Part shown: piece by piece, positions 21,290 to 33,351 of the stretch
How the letters are laid out: each line of letters opens with the position of its first letter
Numbering within the stretch: the first letter of the stretch is position 1
Source of the DNA: Trichoplusia ni
Lineage: Eukaryota > Arthropoda > Insecta > Lepidoptera > Noctuidae
Length of the DNA stretch: 64,000 nt
Reading direction: 5' to 3'
Assembly: GCF_003590095.1 (NCBI RefSeq)
Contig: NC_039501.1
Location: forward strand, 4,867,673 to 4,931,672
Program-made: the position numbers and the translations under genes
Notes under the pieces: model-generated
Told to the model about the DNA's origin: nothing
The model's database searches: none
Seen by the model: only the letters and a program-made list of their open reading frames with translations

Positions 21290-21450
21290 AGGATCAGTAG
21301 GACTGTAGTTCTCATCGCATTCCCGTGATGTCAGGTATAAGGGAAGGGTGAAGCACTCCGCTGGTTTAAGCCGGTAGGAGTCCGGCACACATCTCGGTCT
21401 TCCCCAGGGCGGAGAAAGTCCATGAGGATTACCTCCGGGTAAAAAAGGCA
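21290..21450 (+). repeat. R1-type LINE 3' UTR (second subfamily)
   Basis: cactccgctggtttaagccg, gtaggagtccggcacaca, gtccatgaggattacctccg followed by a short A-rich tail (ggtaaaaaaggc). The layout matches the R1-type 3' ends at 37981 and 61315, but the sequence is a different subfamily. Confidence 0.55.
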
Positions 21451-21741
21451 AGGGAAATGTTACGACATTTATAATGTTAGTATATTCCAAACATTCTAGT
21501 ATTCTACGTATTTTCTCCTACATAGCTGAAATTACAATTTTAATGTAAGTTTGAATGTCTGTCGTTATTTACAGAAAGTCCAGTAATATTCCAGTCTATA
21601 AACAAGCCTTAGAATTCTAGCCATTTCGGTCTGTCTGACCTCATTCGAAAGGTCAAATAGTTAAATGTAAGTGGATTTGGTAAAGGTGAGTTAAACTTAA
21701 TAAGATGAGCGAGAATAACCATTCTTGGAAATATCCTTCTA

Positions 21742-22072
21742 TCTTCTATTATTATAAACGCGAACATTTGTATGGATGTTTGTTCCTCTTTTACGCAAAA
21801 ACCACTGAACGGATTTTGACGAAACTTGGTACACAGATACAACTCTACTGCGCTACTTGTGTCTGCGTGTTCATGGCCAAGTTTGGTTTCGCAAGTCATA
21901 TACGTGCACATGATCGAAACCAAGCTGCCAGCATTGCCAGGGTGTCGCCGTCCGACGGAAACGTCTAGGAGGACATTATCATAGCCAGGATAAACTGATA
22001 GGATAGTTTTAAGTTTTAATTCCGATTTTATATTTCCGTGGGATTATTTTGTAGCCCATGGGCAACAGCTGG
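21742..22072 (+). mobile_element. HelB copy carrying a LINE fragment
   Basis: Starts with tcttctattattataaacgc (A to its left) and ends gggcaacagctgg, i.e. CTGG, a valid CTRR end, with T to its right. It has the HelB landmarks tgtatggatgtttgttcctc, accactgaacggattttgac, gataggatagttttaa and atttccgtgggatt. Positions about 21840-21977 are not Helitron text but a LINE 3' fragment. Confidence 0.75.
21840..21977 (+). pseudogene. LINE C-terminal zinc-finger fragment nested in HelB
   Basis: Translates to QLYCATCVCVFMAKFGFASH then IRAHDRNQA: a C2H2 finger with spacing C-x2-C-x12-H-x3-H. Such a finger closes the ORF of several lepidopteran endonuclease/RT LINEs. A minus-strand copy of the same segment is at 63330-63480. 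The fragment ends at gaggacattatcat, matching the (atc)n tail there, so a 5'-truncated LINE inserted into the Helitron between acacagata and atagccagg; the repeated ata may be a minimal duplication. Confidence 0.7.
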
Positions 22073-22400
22073 TTCATTGATAAGTTAATTTTGATCGAAG
22101 CTATAAATCAAAATTAAGAAATTTGGGACATTACAATGTGCTTACGCTTGAGCCTCAAATTTATCGAACTGACAAGTTTATTATCACGTTACTTGTCAAA
22201 AAATACTGTCATTTCCATACATTTGAAGATATTCCAAGGCGACGTATTTTACTTGTCCTACTACTGTGTAGGAGGTACCGCCGTATATTTCTCCCTATGA
22301 AGGTATGCCTAGTTATGCCTATGTAATTTATGGTTAGCTGGTTTGCTTTTGTCATATAAATGGCTATCAAATGCACAAAGGAATATTCGAAATATTATAA

Positions 22401-22690
22401 ACTGGTCAAGTGAGCCGGACTTGCGATACTGAGGGTTCCGTAACAAAAGGCTAATTAAAACTATTTTTCAGAGGAAAATGATAACCCATCCATTTTATGA
22501 CTCTACCGTACCAACGGTTGCTTAACCACGATTTAGATTTTTATTGTTTCTTGCTATAGCAGGAAAAACATCCTTCGTAAATGCCTATTATCCATTAAGG
22601 GATTCACTAGATACAGCTTTGTGACATATGGAAGGACAGCATGGTTTTTAGGGTTCTATTATACCTCGAGCACAGAACCCCAAAAATATT
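22401..22690. repeat. J repeat fragments, one inverted and one direct
   Basis: At 22401 the inverted J 3' end is seen (ctggtcaagtgagccggact, gagggttccgtaac). At about 22646-22684 a direct J 5' start follows (tttttagggttctattatac ... acagaacccc). They may be two insertions or one rearranged copy. Confidence 0.5.
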
Positions 22691-23154
22691 ACTGTTACGT
22701 TAAATGGAAAATGTTAATGTTACGAGTTTACTGTTTTCAACATTTGGTCGAATTTTTAGTTGAATAAACATGTAAAATAATCAACGAATGTATGTCTTTT
22801 TTTTGTAAAAATATATTTGAAGGTATTTTGTAACTAAAAATGCTTAACGAAAATATGCGACTTGATAATTTTGGTTAGTAGCGTACTAAAATACCATGTT
22901 TTGAATACCTATTAAAACTTTTTAATTAAATAGTTTTGATGTCAACATTTTACATTTAAACTAATGTCTGAGTTACTCCATGATACAAGACACTTTTTAG
23001 ATTAAAGGCTTATGAAAATTTCACTTGTCTCATTAATTATTCGAGTTTTAGAATTGTTTCAGATTGCATTAACAATCATTTATATTTTAGTCTTTTGGTA
23101 ATTTGTTCAACTATAAGGTTCAAGAATTTATTTTCATTTTCCATTATTCAAAGA

Positions 23155-23290
23155 GTTTTATTGTTTAGTGGCTTAAAGGCAAAAATGGATCCTATCACCC
23201 TGCTGTCTGTCCTTAAGTCGGTCCATTCATCCTTCCATCCTTAGGATGTATCTGTAATACCTAGACTATTAAAATTTCAAGATGCTATAT
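23155..23290 (+). repeat. J repeat fragment, diverged
   Basis: ggcttaaaggcaaaaatgga, tgctgtctgtccttaagtcg and gtccattcatccttcc fit the J 5' half loosely. Confidence 0.4.
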
Positions 23291-23927
23291 TCCGGGTGTT
23301 GCTTTAAATATAAATATTAAGAATACAGATCATGGTTAAGCAACGATAACTACCGACATAAATCGGATGGGTTATGTTTAGCCTAGTAACAGTTGTACTA
23401 GAACCTACGGGGACTAACCAGTTTTCACCCGACTTTTTTTCCAATGACACATTTAGCCATACAGCTTTTTAAATTCATAAAAGATGCATAAAAGAAGACA
23501 CCATTTGAACTTTTACTACTGGCTAAGCTTAAGGCGGCAGAATATTTAAAAACAAACACTTTAGTTTTAAAGTAGCTTGAAGTTTAGCCTGTCACACATT
23601 TCCGCCGCTTATTTTTCTAGGTCACATTTAACTCGGCCTCAAAGCATACTCAAGCTAAGGCTGTGTTCATATTGGACGTTTATGATCCGCTTCTTTGTAC
23701 GTGGCTTTAGAAACCCTTGAGAAATTCTTACCTATATGTGCTGTTTCGCTCACCTGGACTATTTCTAAAAAGTGATTATTAATTGTGTCAGATTTTGAAC
23801 TGCGATCTTCGTTTGGCAGTCAAACTTACATAAAATATTTTCAAAAACGTTGCTCCTTAGCTTGAAATAAAAAAGCTCTCCGAGAACAAAAACATCTATT
23901 CCTAAAAAAGTTCAGTCCATTCAGACT
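23291..23927. other. Unassigned stretch
   Basis: No feature recognised. Confidence 0.35.
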
Positions 23928-24095
23928 TAATATCAAAATCAAAAAAAAATATTCTTATCCTAATGTTTAGCATTTTTCAAAACTGAAAGTCGACATTGAA
24001 CAGCTCCCTGATTTCTCATCCATCACGCTTTCAAATACTCTAGCTGTTAAGCAGAAACTGTGCAACAAACTCTACAGCACAGCCTCTTCATTTAA
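23928..24095 (-). repeat. CR1/Jockey-type LINE 3' UTR fragment, old
   Basis: Tail-like atcaaaatcaaaaaaaaata at the left, then tcatccatcacgctttcaaa and gtgcaacaaactctacagca, aligning with 12888-13050 (gtgcaacaaactccccagca). More diverged than the other two copies. Confidence 0.55.
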
Positions 24096-24647
24096 CACAT
24101 TGATCTGCTCAACAAAATGTAAGTAGTGTAATGTTTTTCGATATTTATAATAAGCTTGAAAGAGGTTGTTAATTTTGACATACAAAAGCGTTAATTAAAA
24201 CATCACCCAAATAAACAAATTCTATAGTGTAAAGCTATTTCAACATAAAATGGAACAACGATACAGTCTTGAATGGAATAGGGCTGTATACCAATGAATT
24301 CACCTAGATTTCGGGGATGCTTGCCTATGTTGTTCCTAAAATGCTCAGCGTAGTTCCGAGAAATATAACTAAGCTTTATTGGATTGGACGGAAAACAGAA
24401 CTAGCACGATCCAACAGATCATTGTATACGCGACTGTATGATCAGATTCAATTTAGCCCGAAATATCGTCTGAGGATACGGAAATATTAAATAGAATGTT
24501 AGCTAACTCGGTATGTATCGTCAAAAATAACTATTATTGGTATGAAATTTCCGAAGCAGAGACCTCCCGATTTCTTTTTCTCGGTGGTTCATGTCAACAA
24601 ACATTTTCTGGCTTAAAAGGTGATCTTCTACTATGATGTTTGGTGGT

Positions 24648-24840
24648 TTGTGACATTGAATGCTATGCCGGAGGTCGTAGGTTCGATTCCCACCGAGGAC
24701 AAATGTTTGTGGGATAATAATTCAGTTTTATGTGTGTGTTTAAAATAGTAAGTACCCTTGTTTATTAGTTGTCTAGTACTCGAAATTCATGCTTTGCTTA
24801 GCTAGATACTAGATAGCGTTGTGTCAAAGTTGTGGAGCAA
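24648..24840 (+). repeat. T3 SINE copy
   Basis: tatgccggaggtcgtaggtt, cgattcccaccgaggac (good B box), then gtttattagttgtctagtac, atgctttgcttagctaga and agttgtggagc at the 3' end. The A-box part is decayed. Confidence 0.75.
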
Positions 24841-25372
24841 AGTGTCAAAGAAATATGTAATTGAATTTAACATCTAAAAAAAAACTGCTATCCACCAGAA
24901 TATCCAAGCTATCAGGTTTGAATTTAGCAATCAGGAACATGCAAAAGCCGAACCTAATACTAAACAAAATAACTATACAGATACAGTTCCCAAAAATGCA
25001 GGCTACCCTCCACATAGCCTCATATTACCATTTCAAACCGGTCCACTAAACGTCCATCGTGAATTCAGCCTAAACCCAACAGATCCAAACCGCTAAGCCT
25101 TTTACTGCCAGAAAATTTATTCACAGTTCTTCAGTAAAGAGGGAATCTCCAGCGTTTTAAACCAGGAGATTAGAATTAATGTTGAGTGATCCTTTAGAAT
25201 ATTGCTAGTACATTGAACAGTACGCATGAGAGAATCCATTGTCTTTGTTCAGGATAAACAAGGTTTTTTCTTGTTTAAGTGGAATTTCTGGAACTAGGAT
25301 AAGATGGGTTGCAAAAAAAGAATTAAAATTCGAAACATGTTTAGCTTCCGCTTGATTGGATAATTGTTTTTT
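24841..25372. other. Unassigned stretch
   Basis: No feature recognised. Confidence 0.35.
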
Positions 25373-25570
25373 TTAATTTATTAAGCCAATGCCCGCGAGC
25401 CCGACCGCTAAAAATAAGAAAAAATCCATCAGAACATAATCGGGACAAAAACAATCCTATGTGTTGATACTGATGTCGATCTAATCTAATCGAACTAGCT
25501 GTATATCGAAATCGATCCAGCCGTTTAAGCCTGAAAAAGGTAAAAAACAAACACATTCTTTCGCATTCGT
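25373..25570 (-). mobile_element. Helitron-like remnant (HelB group)
   Basis: aatgcccgcgagcccgaccg near the left end, aacaatcctatgtgttgata and cgatccagccgtttaagcct, then aaaaacaaacacattctttc at the right correspond to a minus-strand HelB. Terminal TC and CTAG are lost. Confidence 0.55.
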
Positions 25571-26093
25571 GGCCATGCTTTTTAAGTAAAATTTAAGATT
25601 GGAGTAAAAGGACCTTTGGGTCTTACTATGGGATCCCATAGTATGAATTTTAAGTATTTGTCGAGATCAGAAATACACAGTAGGTAGGTGCTTCAAATGA
25701 TTTCCATTTTCTGTCTCCTATGCGTCAAGTGGCTAATATTCATTCATCACTAGCCCAATCGCGTTAACCAAGCTTATTCGCCTTTATCGAACCAGACACT
25801 TACTTACGACCCCTAAACATCCCATCATCATCATCTCTCCCTATTCCAATAACAGCGAACACCTCACAAATATATAAATGTACACCATACAATCTTAAGA
25901 AGGTTGAGGTGCTATCAAATATTTCCAGTTCGCTCCTCACGCGTAACATTTTACGATATTTGCCCTGGACGAGAGTACTTGAACATCGAAGTACCCTACG
26001 TTACCCAACAATGAGCATTTAAACATAGCTGTGAAGGGTTCCGGCAGTTACACACGTGATTGATTTTGATGTGAAAGGGATCTTACTTATGAA

Positions 26094-26290
26094 CTAGCTG
26101 TTGCTCGCGGTTTCATTCTTTTTTATTTCCGTTGTGGCTGCGATTACAGTCGCTTTCTTTAATGCAGTTGGATAAAGTAGCACATGTGATAATCCAAGGT
26201 GTCAGCTACTTCCATGGCAAATTTCATCTAAATCGGTTTAGCTGTTTAAGCGTGAAGAGGTAATAAATAGTCACACACAAACTGTTCATA
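26094..26290 (-). mobile_element. HelB-group Helitron, 5' end eroded
   Basis: CTAG end at 26094-26097 (gaactagctgttgctcgcgg). Inside are gcagttggataaagtagcac, ccaaggtgtcagctacttcc and aatcggtttagctgtttaag. The same interior recurs at 61128-61310. The TC end is not clear. Confidence 0.65.
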
Positions 26291-27446
26291 AATTGTTTTC
26301 TTCAGCGTCCTTTGCTAAAGCTACAGGTTTAAGTTTCAGTTTGATCTGTATGCACAGCCTAGCCTGCAATGACAAAATTTGCTCTTGAATCTTTTTAAAT
26401 TCACGTGCAAACAAAATTTGTTTCGTTTATGTTTCGTTTTTAATTAACATGTTATCGTCGTCTTCGTTATAATGTATCTTTGAGCTCCAAATAGGATGGC
26501 CTCATTTGATGATGACTTTTTTTTCAATATCCCTCAAAGTAGTTCAATAAATCATATGGAAACATTTTTGGAAGTCTTCAAGAAAAGATCTTACATTTTT
26601 TTTCTAAATCTCCCATTTTCTGAACAAAATCTCACTGCTAATCAGCATTGGGCGTATCTATAAACATGTACCCTAACCCGCATGTTATTTACGGATGTCT
26701 ATAGGATTTTATGAGAAGCCTTTGAATCGTTTAGCGTCGATATATTCTGACCGTTACGAAGCCTACTTTTCAGAAAGGTATTATGGCGTGAGATGAAAGG
26801 GAGTGATTTTGTAATACAGACAGTGGGGTAAGGATGTTAATGGACCTGTATTTAGGGACGGTTGATTAATAGACTTTTATGGAGAGTTAGGGGATTTTTC
26901 GGGGTTTGGATTCTAAGTCTATAATATGGTGTTGAATATGAAGAGTTAAAGTCAGCTCATGCTTTTGATCGGGATTTTTCTTCATAGAAAAGTCCTGAGA
27001 CTTGGTAACTTCTTTTTTAAGATCAGTATTAGTATAGTTACAATTAATTGTAGGTCAAAATTGATTCTTATGTCTTTCTGTGAATAGGGAACATTTCTTG
27101 TTTAAATAAAACGAGTCCTTTTTAGATTTTAAGATTATAGCAGAATGTTCCTTAAAGTGTCAACTGTCTCACCTCAAAATCCCTTTCCTCATTTCGCAAC
27201 TTGCGTATTCTGTCTCAAATTGTATACAACCTTCTTTAATATAACCTGAATTCAACAAGTGACATATAAAACATTTTCTGCCTGCCTTAAACATTCCACT
27301 TTTTCCCTTTGGCTTAACAACTCTTAATGGTGGTTAGCTTGGTAAGGAAACTCCGACGTTCGGATTAAATTTCGGAGAAAACGTTATTAGTACAAGAAAT
27401 TCCTCGTGTCGGGTTTGAAGCCCTAGGCTTAGCCAGCCAATCATGT
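26291..27446. other. Unassigned stretch
   Basis: AT-rich DNA with no recognised family or coding pattern. Confidence 0.35.
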
Positions 27447-27722
27447 TTTTAGGGTTCGGTATGCGAAGGGTAAAAACTGAACCATTTTATTGAGGTTTCA
27501 CTGTGTGTTGGTCTGTTCGTCCGTCTGGTACTAGGCTGTATCACACATGGTGTATTTTGTTGCTGCTATGACAACTAATACTAAAAATGAACATCAAGGA
27601 TAAGCAACACTTTTCTTTATAAATTTCATGGGTAGCTATTCTTTTTTTACAAAATTATTTTTCCTTTAGTCTTTTGTTATACAACCCAAAGTCTTGAGTC
27701 TGAATCGCGCTTGACCAATTTT
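27447..27722 (+). repeat. J repeat, full length
   Basis: Starts tttttagggttcggtatgcg and ends gagtctgaatcgcgcttgac then caattttg. Inside are aaaaactgaaccattt, tcgtccgtctggtactaggc and tgttgctgctatgacaacta. A common short lepidopteran repeat of unknown class, with no coding. Confidence 0.6.
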
Positions 27723-27865
27723 GAGTTACATAATTGGTACACCGTCACTGATTAGTCGTGGTTTGATCGTATCTTAACATCTTCACGTTTTTGTGTCTTG
27801 TCACAGTTAGTTCATAAATGTTTTCCGATTTTTTGGTCCGTTTTATCGGTTACGTATTTTTGCTG

Positions 27866-28040
27866 TCGTATGGTGTAGGTCACCACGTATAACCAACTGC
27901 TGAATTGACGCCGGTTTGATCCCCGCGTTAAACAAGCATTTGTGTGATGTCAGGTTCTTGTTCGGAGTATGAGGTGTCTTTATGCGTGAGACATAATTTT
28001 TTTTGAAACTCAAGACACAAGAATTGAATTCTTAAAAGAG
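27866..28040 (+). repeat. T1 SINE copy
   Basis: gtaggtcaccacgtataacc, cgccggtttgatccccgcgt, aacaagcatttgtgtgatgt and ctcaagacacaagaattgaa. Head diverged, body good. Confidence 0.75.
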
Positions 28041-28529
28041 GGAGGTTTTTATAAAAATATCTAACAATATCTACTACTCTAAATCCATCTTTATCCATTT
28101 AGATGCTTTGCTATTTCAGTTTTTTTTTGTAACATACAAGACTTTTTATAATCTCAGTCCAGGCCTGGCGTGATGTATTTTCGTGATTCGTACAAGCCCA
28201 TAATATCCATTCCTAAACATTTAATGTTTGCATCAAATATTTATCTACAGAAATGGAAATATACTTTTTTTCTACTAAAATAACGTGGCATTTCCGCTCA
28301 TTAAATTATAAGCATGTTGGAAAGTGTTTTAGGAGACTCTCCATCGTTCGTCGTAATTCGTGAATAAATTATCATTTCAGAAAAATTGTTATACTTGGTA
28401 CAGCTATTAAGAATCATGTTCCCGTAGGAATTCCCTTTAGCTTGTAGGTAATGATGGCATCAAAAATTGAAAATCGTTATTTTTTTAATAATTTGTAGGA
28501 CATTAAAATACAGAGTACGGATGGCAATA

Positions 28530-28650
28530 GATGCAATGGTTTATTCAGTATTTATTCGGATTTCCCGACTAGTTTCATCCCCAACCAGAGTCCTTGATCA
28601 TCAGCTAACGTGGTGGCGGGGTCAGGACTCGGATTTCAGTTCCCGATAAA
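28530..28650 (+). repeat. MITE-H copy
   Basis: gatgcaatggtttattcagt, tttcccgactagtttcatcc, ccagagtccttgatcatcag and ctaacgtggtggcggggtc match MITE-H. The right inverted arm is absent. The 60-codon frame over it is accidental. Confidence 0.7.
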
Positions 28651-29617
28651 TAGAAATACCAAGGACCTGACCCATTGTATCACGTAAGTAATTACCTTGA
28701 ACAAACATACATGCATACAAACAATCAAACTCAGAAACTCGTTTTTTGAAGTCTGATAAAAATGAAAAAGTTCAAAATAAATAAATTAGGTTCCATGAAA
28801 AACAAAACGACCACTTAATTTACGTTATTCAAAAATATTGCACATTCGTTTCGTGTGGCAAACTACACATTCCCCACGGGTTCGCCTGTTAGGATACCAT
28901 AATTAGCATCGTTTGTAAACAAAGGTAACTTTATATTGAAAGGGGTGGGTTCACACTGGATTTTTTTTGTTTCATGTTACGTTTTAAAGAATGGCACAAT
29001 ACAAATACAAAGTCATGACCCAAAATATTGATATTTTTATAAGTACATCATATAAGAATCATGTAACTCATTACAGAGCCACACAAAATTGATTTCAGTT
29101 TTTCGGTGTCATAAATAGGTAAACTTGCACTTACTCGTACATACTTATTAGTCGTCTTAATTAAAACTTACAGTACGGCTATACATGTTAAAAGTATTTA
29201 TCATAATAAAATTATAAACGCGAAAGATTGTAACCGGTGATTTGTAGCGCAGATGTTCGGCATTCTGTTTGACATAATGATCTGATGTGATATGTGTGAT
29301 GATTGAGCATTAACCTGTAATATTTGCAAGTGCAAACGCCGACGAAATACGCAACATTCTTTTTTTTTTGTTCTAATACGATAGCAAACCAAATAATTGT
29401 ATCAAAAAAAGATACACTAAGACATGTCATAGACCGGTTCGATTCTGTTACAAGTAATCGCCCTAGTCTGCACTCACCCTAATACTATAACATGACACGT
29501 TACCATGGGAGTGCTACTTAATTAATTTCGTTATCCTATTTGACACCAATTCTTTGTTTACCAAATACTAGTCTATGGGGATTTCAACTTTAAAATATAA
29601 ATAGGTTTTGTTGTTAG
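28651..29617. other. Unassigned stretch; small Helitron scrap near 29203
   Basis: tcataataaaattataaacg then cgaaagattgtaaccgg at 29200-29238 resembles a HelB 5' end. Otherwise nothing recognised. Confidence 0.35.
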
Positions 29618-29790
29618 GTTTTACTTTTTTGGGGTTCGGTACTTAAATGGTGGAAACGGAACCCTATTTTTGAAGATCGAGAAGAAGAAAAATCAGGATA
29701 GCTAAACATTTGAAATTATCACAGATGATGTATATTTTTTTTGCCGCTGTAACAACTGACATTAAATGGTCGGAAACGTTATTGGTAGTT
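29618..29790 (+). repeat. J repeat, 5' half
   Basis: acttttttggggttcggtac, ggaaacggaaccctattttt and gccgctgtaacaactgacat. The 3' end is missing. Confidence 0.55.
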
Positions 29791-29851
29791 TAAGTTTTCT
29801 GGGTACTATTTATTCGCGGTACCGGTTATTACCGGTAATTTTTTAAATAAA

Positions 29852-30042
29852 TGATTAAATGCAATGGTTTACTCACGCGTATGTATCGGGATTGCCTGAT
29901 TACGTTCGGACCCAACCGGAGTCCTTAATTGTGAACTGACGCGGCGGGGTTTTGTTCGACTCGCGACACCGAAACTAGATGGGCAACCCCGTTAAAGATG
30001 CGTGAGTAAACCGTTGCATGCGTTACATCATTTAATAATTAT
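29852..30042. mobile_element. MITE-H reference copy, foldback with about 60-bp arms
   Basis: The left arm (about 29858-29925: gcaatggtttactcacgcgt, atgtatcgggattgcc, gttcggacc) is repeated inverted on the right (about 29957-30030: ctcgcgacaccgaaactaga, tgggcaaccccgttaaagat, gcgtgagtaaaccgttgc). The spacer carries ggagtccttaattgtgaact and gacgcggcgg. Other copies in the window keep only the left half. The ends run into attaaatg/catttaat. No transposase and no certain target-site duplication. Confidence 0.65.
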
Positions 30043-31196
30043 AATTAATCATTCTCACGATAGTTACTACAAAAATATTTTTGTAGTTGTTGCTAATGAA
30101 TAAATAATATACATACTTTTATTTTCTGTACAGATATATTTAAAAAAAGGTTTTTTTTTTAACGGAACTTAAATATTTGAAGCACAGATCTTAATTTCCA
30201 TCTAAACCTTTATATTCTTGACTAAAAGATATTACGTAATTTTTAATTTCCAACACTTTGTCCCTTTGTATGACCCTTAATTTATTGTTTCCTTAAGTTA
30301 ATTGCTCGGGACCGTTTTTACTGCGCCAATTTATAATATTAATACCATGAAGCTGCTTTTAAATATGGGATAGACAGTAGCCTGGTTGTATTTCACAATT
30401 TTTAAGAAATAAAGCCATTTAGTTTAATCTTTTTTAGAATAATTATAGGTATTACAAAGAAAAAAATCTAGTAATGACATTTAAAAATTGAAAAGATTTG
30501 ATTAATTTGTGTTCTTTTGCAGTTTTCGTTTTAATTCTATTTTACATGGTGATATCATTAGGTACATAATCATTTTCTTTTATTAATGTTTTTTTGTCTT
30601 ATCTGTATATTTGAGTATATTTGGTGTACCTTCAATAACCTGCTCATTCTTTTCCGCTTCAATACCAACACTATTGACACATAATTAATCAAAATCTGTT
30701 CAGCAGTTTAAGCGCTACTGTATCGCAGCAAAACATATACAGCCTTAATAAAGTATTGCCTCGCAGTTAAACAACTTTATACCTAATTAATTCGCACCTT
30801 TTTTGTTTGATTCCATTATAGACCACCGAGCTCGCAAACGTTAATTGAAATAAAAACCAAGTTCTTTTATAATAAAGTTATGGATTTCATATCTCGGAGC
30901 GGTTTTCAACTGGCTTCGGATATTATGGAGTGATTGGAATAAACATTGCGAGGGTTATAAAAAAAAGTAATTAGGACCAAGGTTTACAAAGATAAGAGAA
31001 CAAGCTAGTTTTATCCGATTACTGTTTCGTAAAGGTGTATAATGTTCTCAACGTTACTTTTATTAAAATATGAAAATGCTTGACAGAATTACGACAAATT
31101 ATTTCTCACTCTATGTCGTGGTGCCATTGTTATTCAATGGCCGGAATTGTATCTTAGGGGTCGCAAATTGAAACCCAATGCAGGTAATCAAATGAT
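30043..31196. other. Unassigned stretch
   Basis: AT-rich. A short Helitron-like scrap (caaaatctgttcagcagttt then aagcgctac) lies near 30690. Nothing else recognised. Confidence 0.35.
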
Positions 31197-31370
31197 TTCA
31201 TGGATAGCCGAGTGGTTGAAGTCATCACTCCAAAGCGCGCATGGAGACATGACGCAGGTTCTATCCCCGCTTAGGACAAACAAATTAGTGAGGTCAACGA
31301 ATGCTTGTCCTGAGTCTGGGTTTTCTTGAGCATGTGGCTTGAATGTTTGCGATACCCCCCCAACTCGCAC
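31197..31370 (+). repeat. T1 SINE, near full length
   Basis: tcatggatagccgagtggtt then gaagtcatcactcc (excellent A box), gacgcaggttctatccccgc (B box with one change), cttaggacaaac, gcttgtcctgagtctgggtt and gtggcttgaatgtttgcga. The best A box among the T1 copies. Confidence 0.85.
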
Positions 31371-31829
31371 GAAAAATTAAGATGAAAATCCTTTGAGCAG
31401 GATCTGTCTCACACAAGTATCGAATACCAGGCAGTGGGACTTTTGGTACAAGCAATTATAAGCCTTCTGTTGAAGAGAAATGTTAGAAAGTATACCCTAC
31501 AGAGTTTAGTCAGTTTAGATCTATACAAAACATACTAGTAGAAAAAATCCGTTTATTAATACCAGCTGGCATAGCTAGTTTTAGTGACATGCAAATGTAA
31601 ACTCTCTTTCAAAACAATAAGATACATAATACTCTGTTACGCAACGTTGCGCTTTCTCTGGTAGTAAACCCGTATTCTCGGTAATTTTTATTAATGCCAT
31701 TAGAATAAGCAATGCGATTCTTTTGTTTGAAGAAAGGGTGAAACGCAACGGACCATGTGTTCAACTGATGTATGGGTTTAATACGTGTGATATGTTAATT
31801 ATGGGGTTTTGGTGGGATATATGTTTAGA
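31371..31829. other. Unassigned stretch
   Basis: No feature recognised. Confidence 0.35.
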
Positions 31830-32070
31830 CTAGCTGTTGCCCGCGACTTCGTCCCCGTGGGTAGAAGATATAAGTTATGATTTATACCTGCCCTGTTTTT
31901 TTCACATTTTCCATCGTATCTTCGCTCCTTTTAGTCGCAGCGTGATGGTTTCTAGCCTAAAGCCTTCCTCGGTGAATGGTCTATTCAACACAAAAATATT
32001 TTTTCAATTTGGACCAGTAGTTCCTGAGATTAGCGCGTTCAAACAAACAAACAAACACACTCTTCATTTA
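31830..32070 (-). mobile_element. HelA copy, 5' end replaced
   Basis: CTAG end at 31830 (actagctgttgcccgcgact) and a full interior up to caaacaaacaaacaaacac, but the terminal ctttatatattagtataga is missing. A MITE-H fragment follows after about 33 bp. The 84-codon plus frame over it is accidental and recurs at 35109 and 43382. Confidence 0.8.
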
Positions 32071-32102
32071 TCTTCATTTATTGACCTGTGACACCATATT
32101 AC

Positions 32103-32190
32103 GATGCAACGCGTATTTATCGGGATCGCCCGACTAGTTTCGGACCCGACCGGAGTCTTTAATCATGAGCTGACGCGGCAGGTTCGAGAT
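32103..32190 (+). repeat. MITE-H fragment
   Basis: gatgcaacgcgtatttatcg, ggatcgcccgactagtttcg, gacccgaccggagtctttaa and tgagctgacgcggcaggttc. Part of the left end (ggtttactca) is deleted. Confidence 0.7.
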
Positions 32191-32392
32191 ACACATAAAA
32201 TGTGACAACATATATTGATTCTGCCCACCTCTTTATTAATAAAGATGTGGATTTCCTTTTAGAGTACTACTGTCTGTAGTTTTCATCTTCGAAATTTCGA
32301 ATTTTACTGAGTTAAAAAATGAACTACATTTCTAAATAGACCTGTTCGACGTCTGTAACTGTTTAGCAAGTTTGACCTAAATATTTGAAAGG

Positions 32393-32690
32393 GGGTGCGA
32401 GTTGGAGTTGCGACACTGAGGGATGCGTTCAAATAGTCTAGAAAAACTAATGGGACAAATTTATTAGTCGTCCAAAAAATACGATGTCCGTAACACTGTT
32501 AGTTAATTTTGATATTTATTTCTAGTATTTTTGATTTAGCAGCAACAGGAATACATCAATTGTGTAAAATTCAACTTTCAATTTATCGGTTCATGAGATA
32601 CACAGAGTGGTGACAGACGAACGAAAAAGAGACCTTAGTAAAGGTTTCCGATATTACCCCCTGGGTACAGTAGGTACTCTAAAAACGAAC
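32393..32690 (-). repeat. J repeat, inverted
   Basis: gtgcgagttggagttgcgac then actgagggatgcg is the reverse complement of the J 3' end. cgaacgaaaaagagacctta near 32630 marks the opposite side. Confidence 0.5.
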
Positions 32691-33265
32691 AATGTTAAAC
32701 CTTATAATTGCAAATACTTAATACCTATTTACACGGTTCTATTACACGGTATCTTCCAAAAGTCCAACAACTCACAATGAAACAAACACAAAACAACTGA
32801 AAAAGCAGCCTTCAAAGCAAAGTTTCACAGCTCGCCCTTATTTCTCATTTTCAAAATAATTTAAATTGCCTTTTGGACACTAGAAAACTAATAAAACTTC
32901 AATGTCAATATGAAGTTGAGAAAGTTGTAGCGAAATACGTGTATAAATATTCTCTTGAGTAAAACCTTACCTTTTTATTGCCACGTTAAGGAAAGTTGGA
33001 AAATGTGTTTCCAACGCCTTATTTTTCTTTAAATTAAATTGCAAACTGGTCTCGCCCTAGAGCCACTGTAGAGAGTAATGGGGAGAAGTTTAGGATGGCA
33101 ATCAAATTATTTGTTACTTTACTTTTGACTGCTTTTTGGACGTGCGTCATGAGCTCATGGGAAGGCTAATTTTAGTAATGTATGAAGATTGCCTTTCTTT
33201 GAATAAATATAAATGTATAATCAACTTTTTTTTTGTTGAATCCGTAACCGTATTAGATACTAATT

Positions 33266-33350
33266 CATTATTAAATGATGTAACGGTTTACTCACGCGTA
33301 TTTATTGGGGGCGCCCAACTGGTTTCGGGTCCGGTTCGTGGGATTTAGCC
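33266..33350 (+). repeat. MITE-H left end
   Basis: attaaatgatgtaacggttt then actcacgcgtatttattggg is the best-kept left end of the family. It is cut off after actggtttcgggtcc, where a J fragment begins. Confidence 0.75.
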
Positions 33351-33351
33351 T

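Noticed and set aside
31837..32091. 84-codon frame beginning MPATSSPW, with similar frames at 35109 and 43382
   Set aside because: The shared protein is the translation of the HelA terminal hairpin region, on the strand opposite to the element; it recurs because the transposon recurs.
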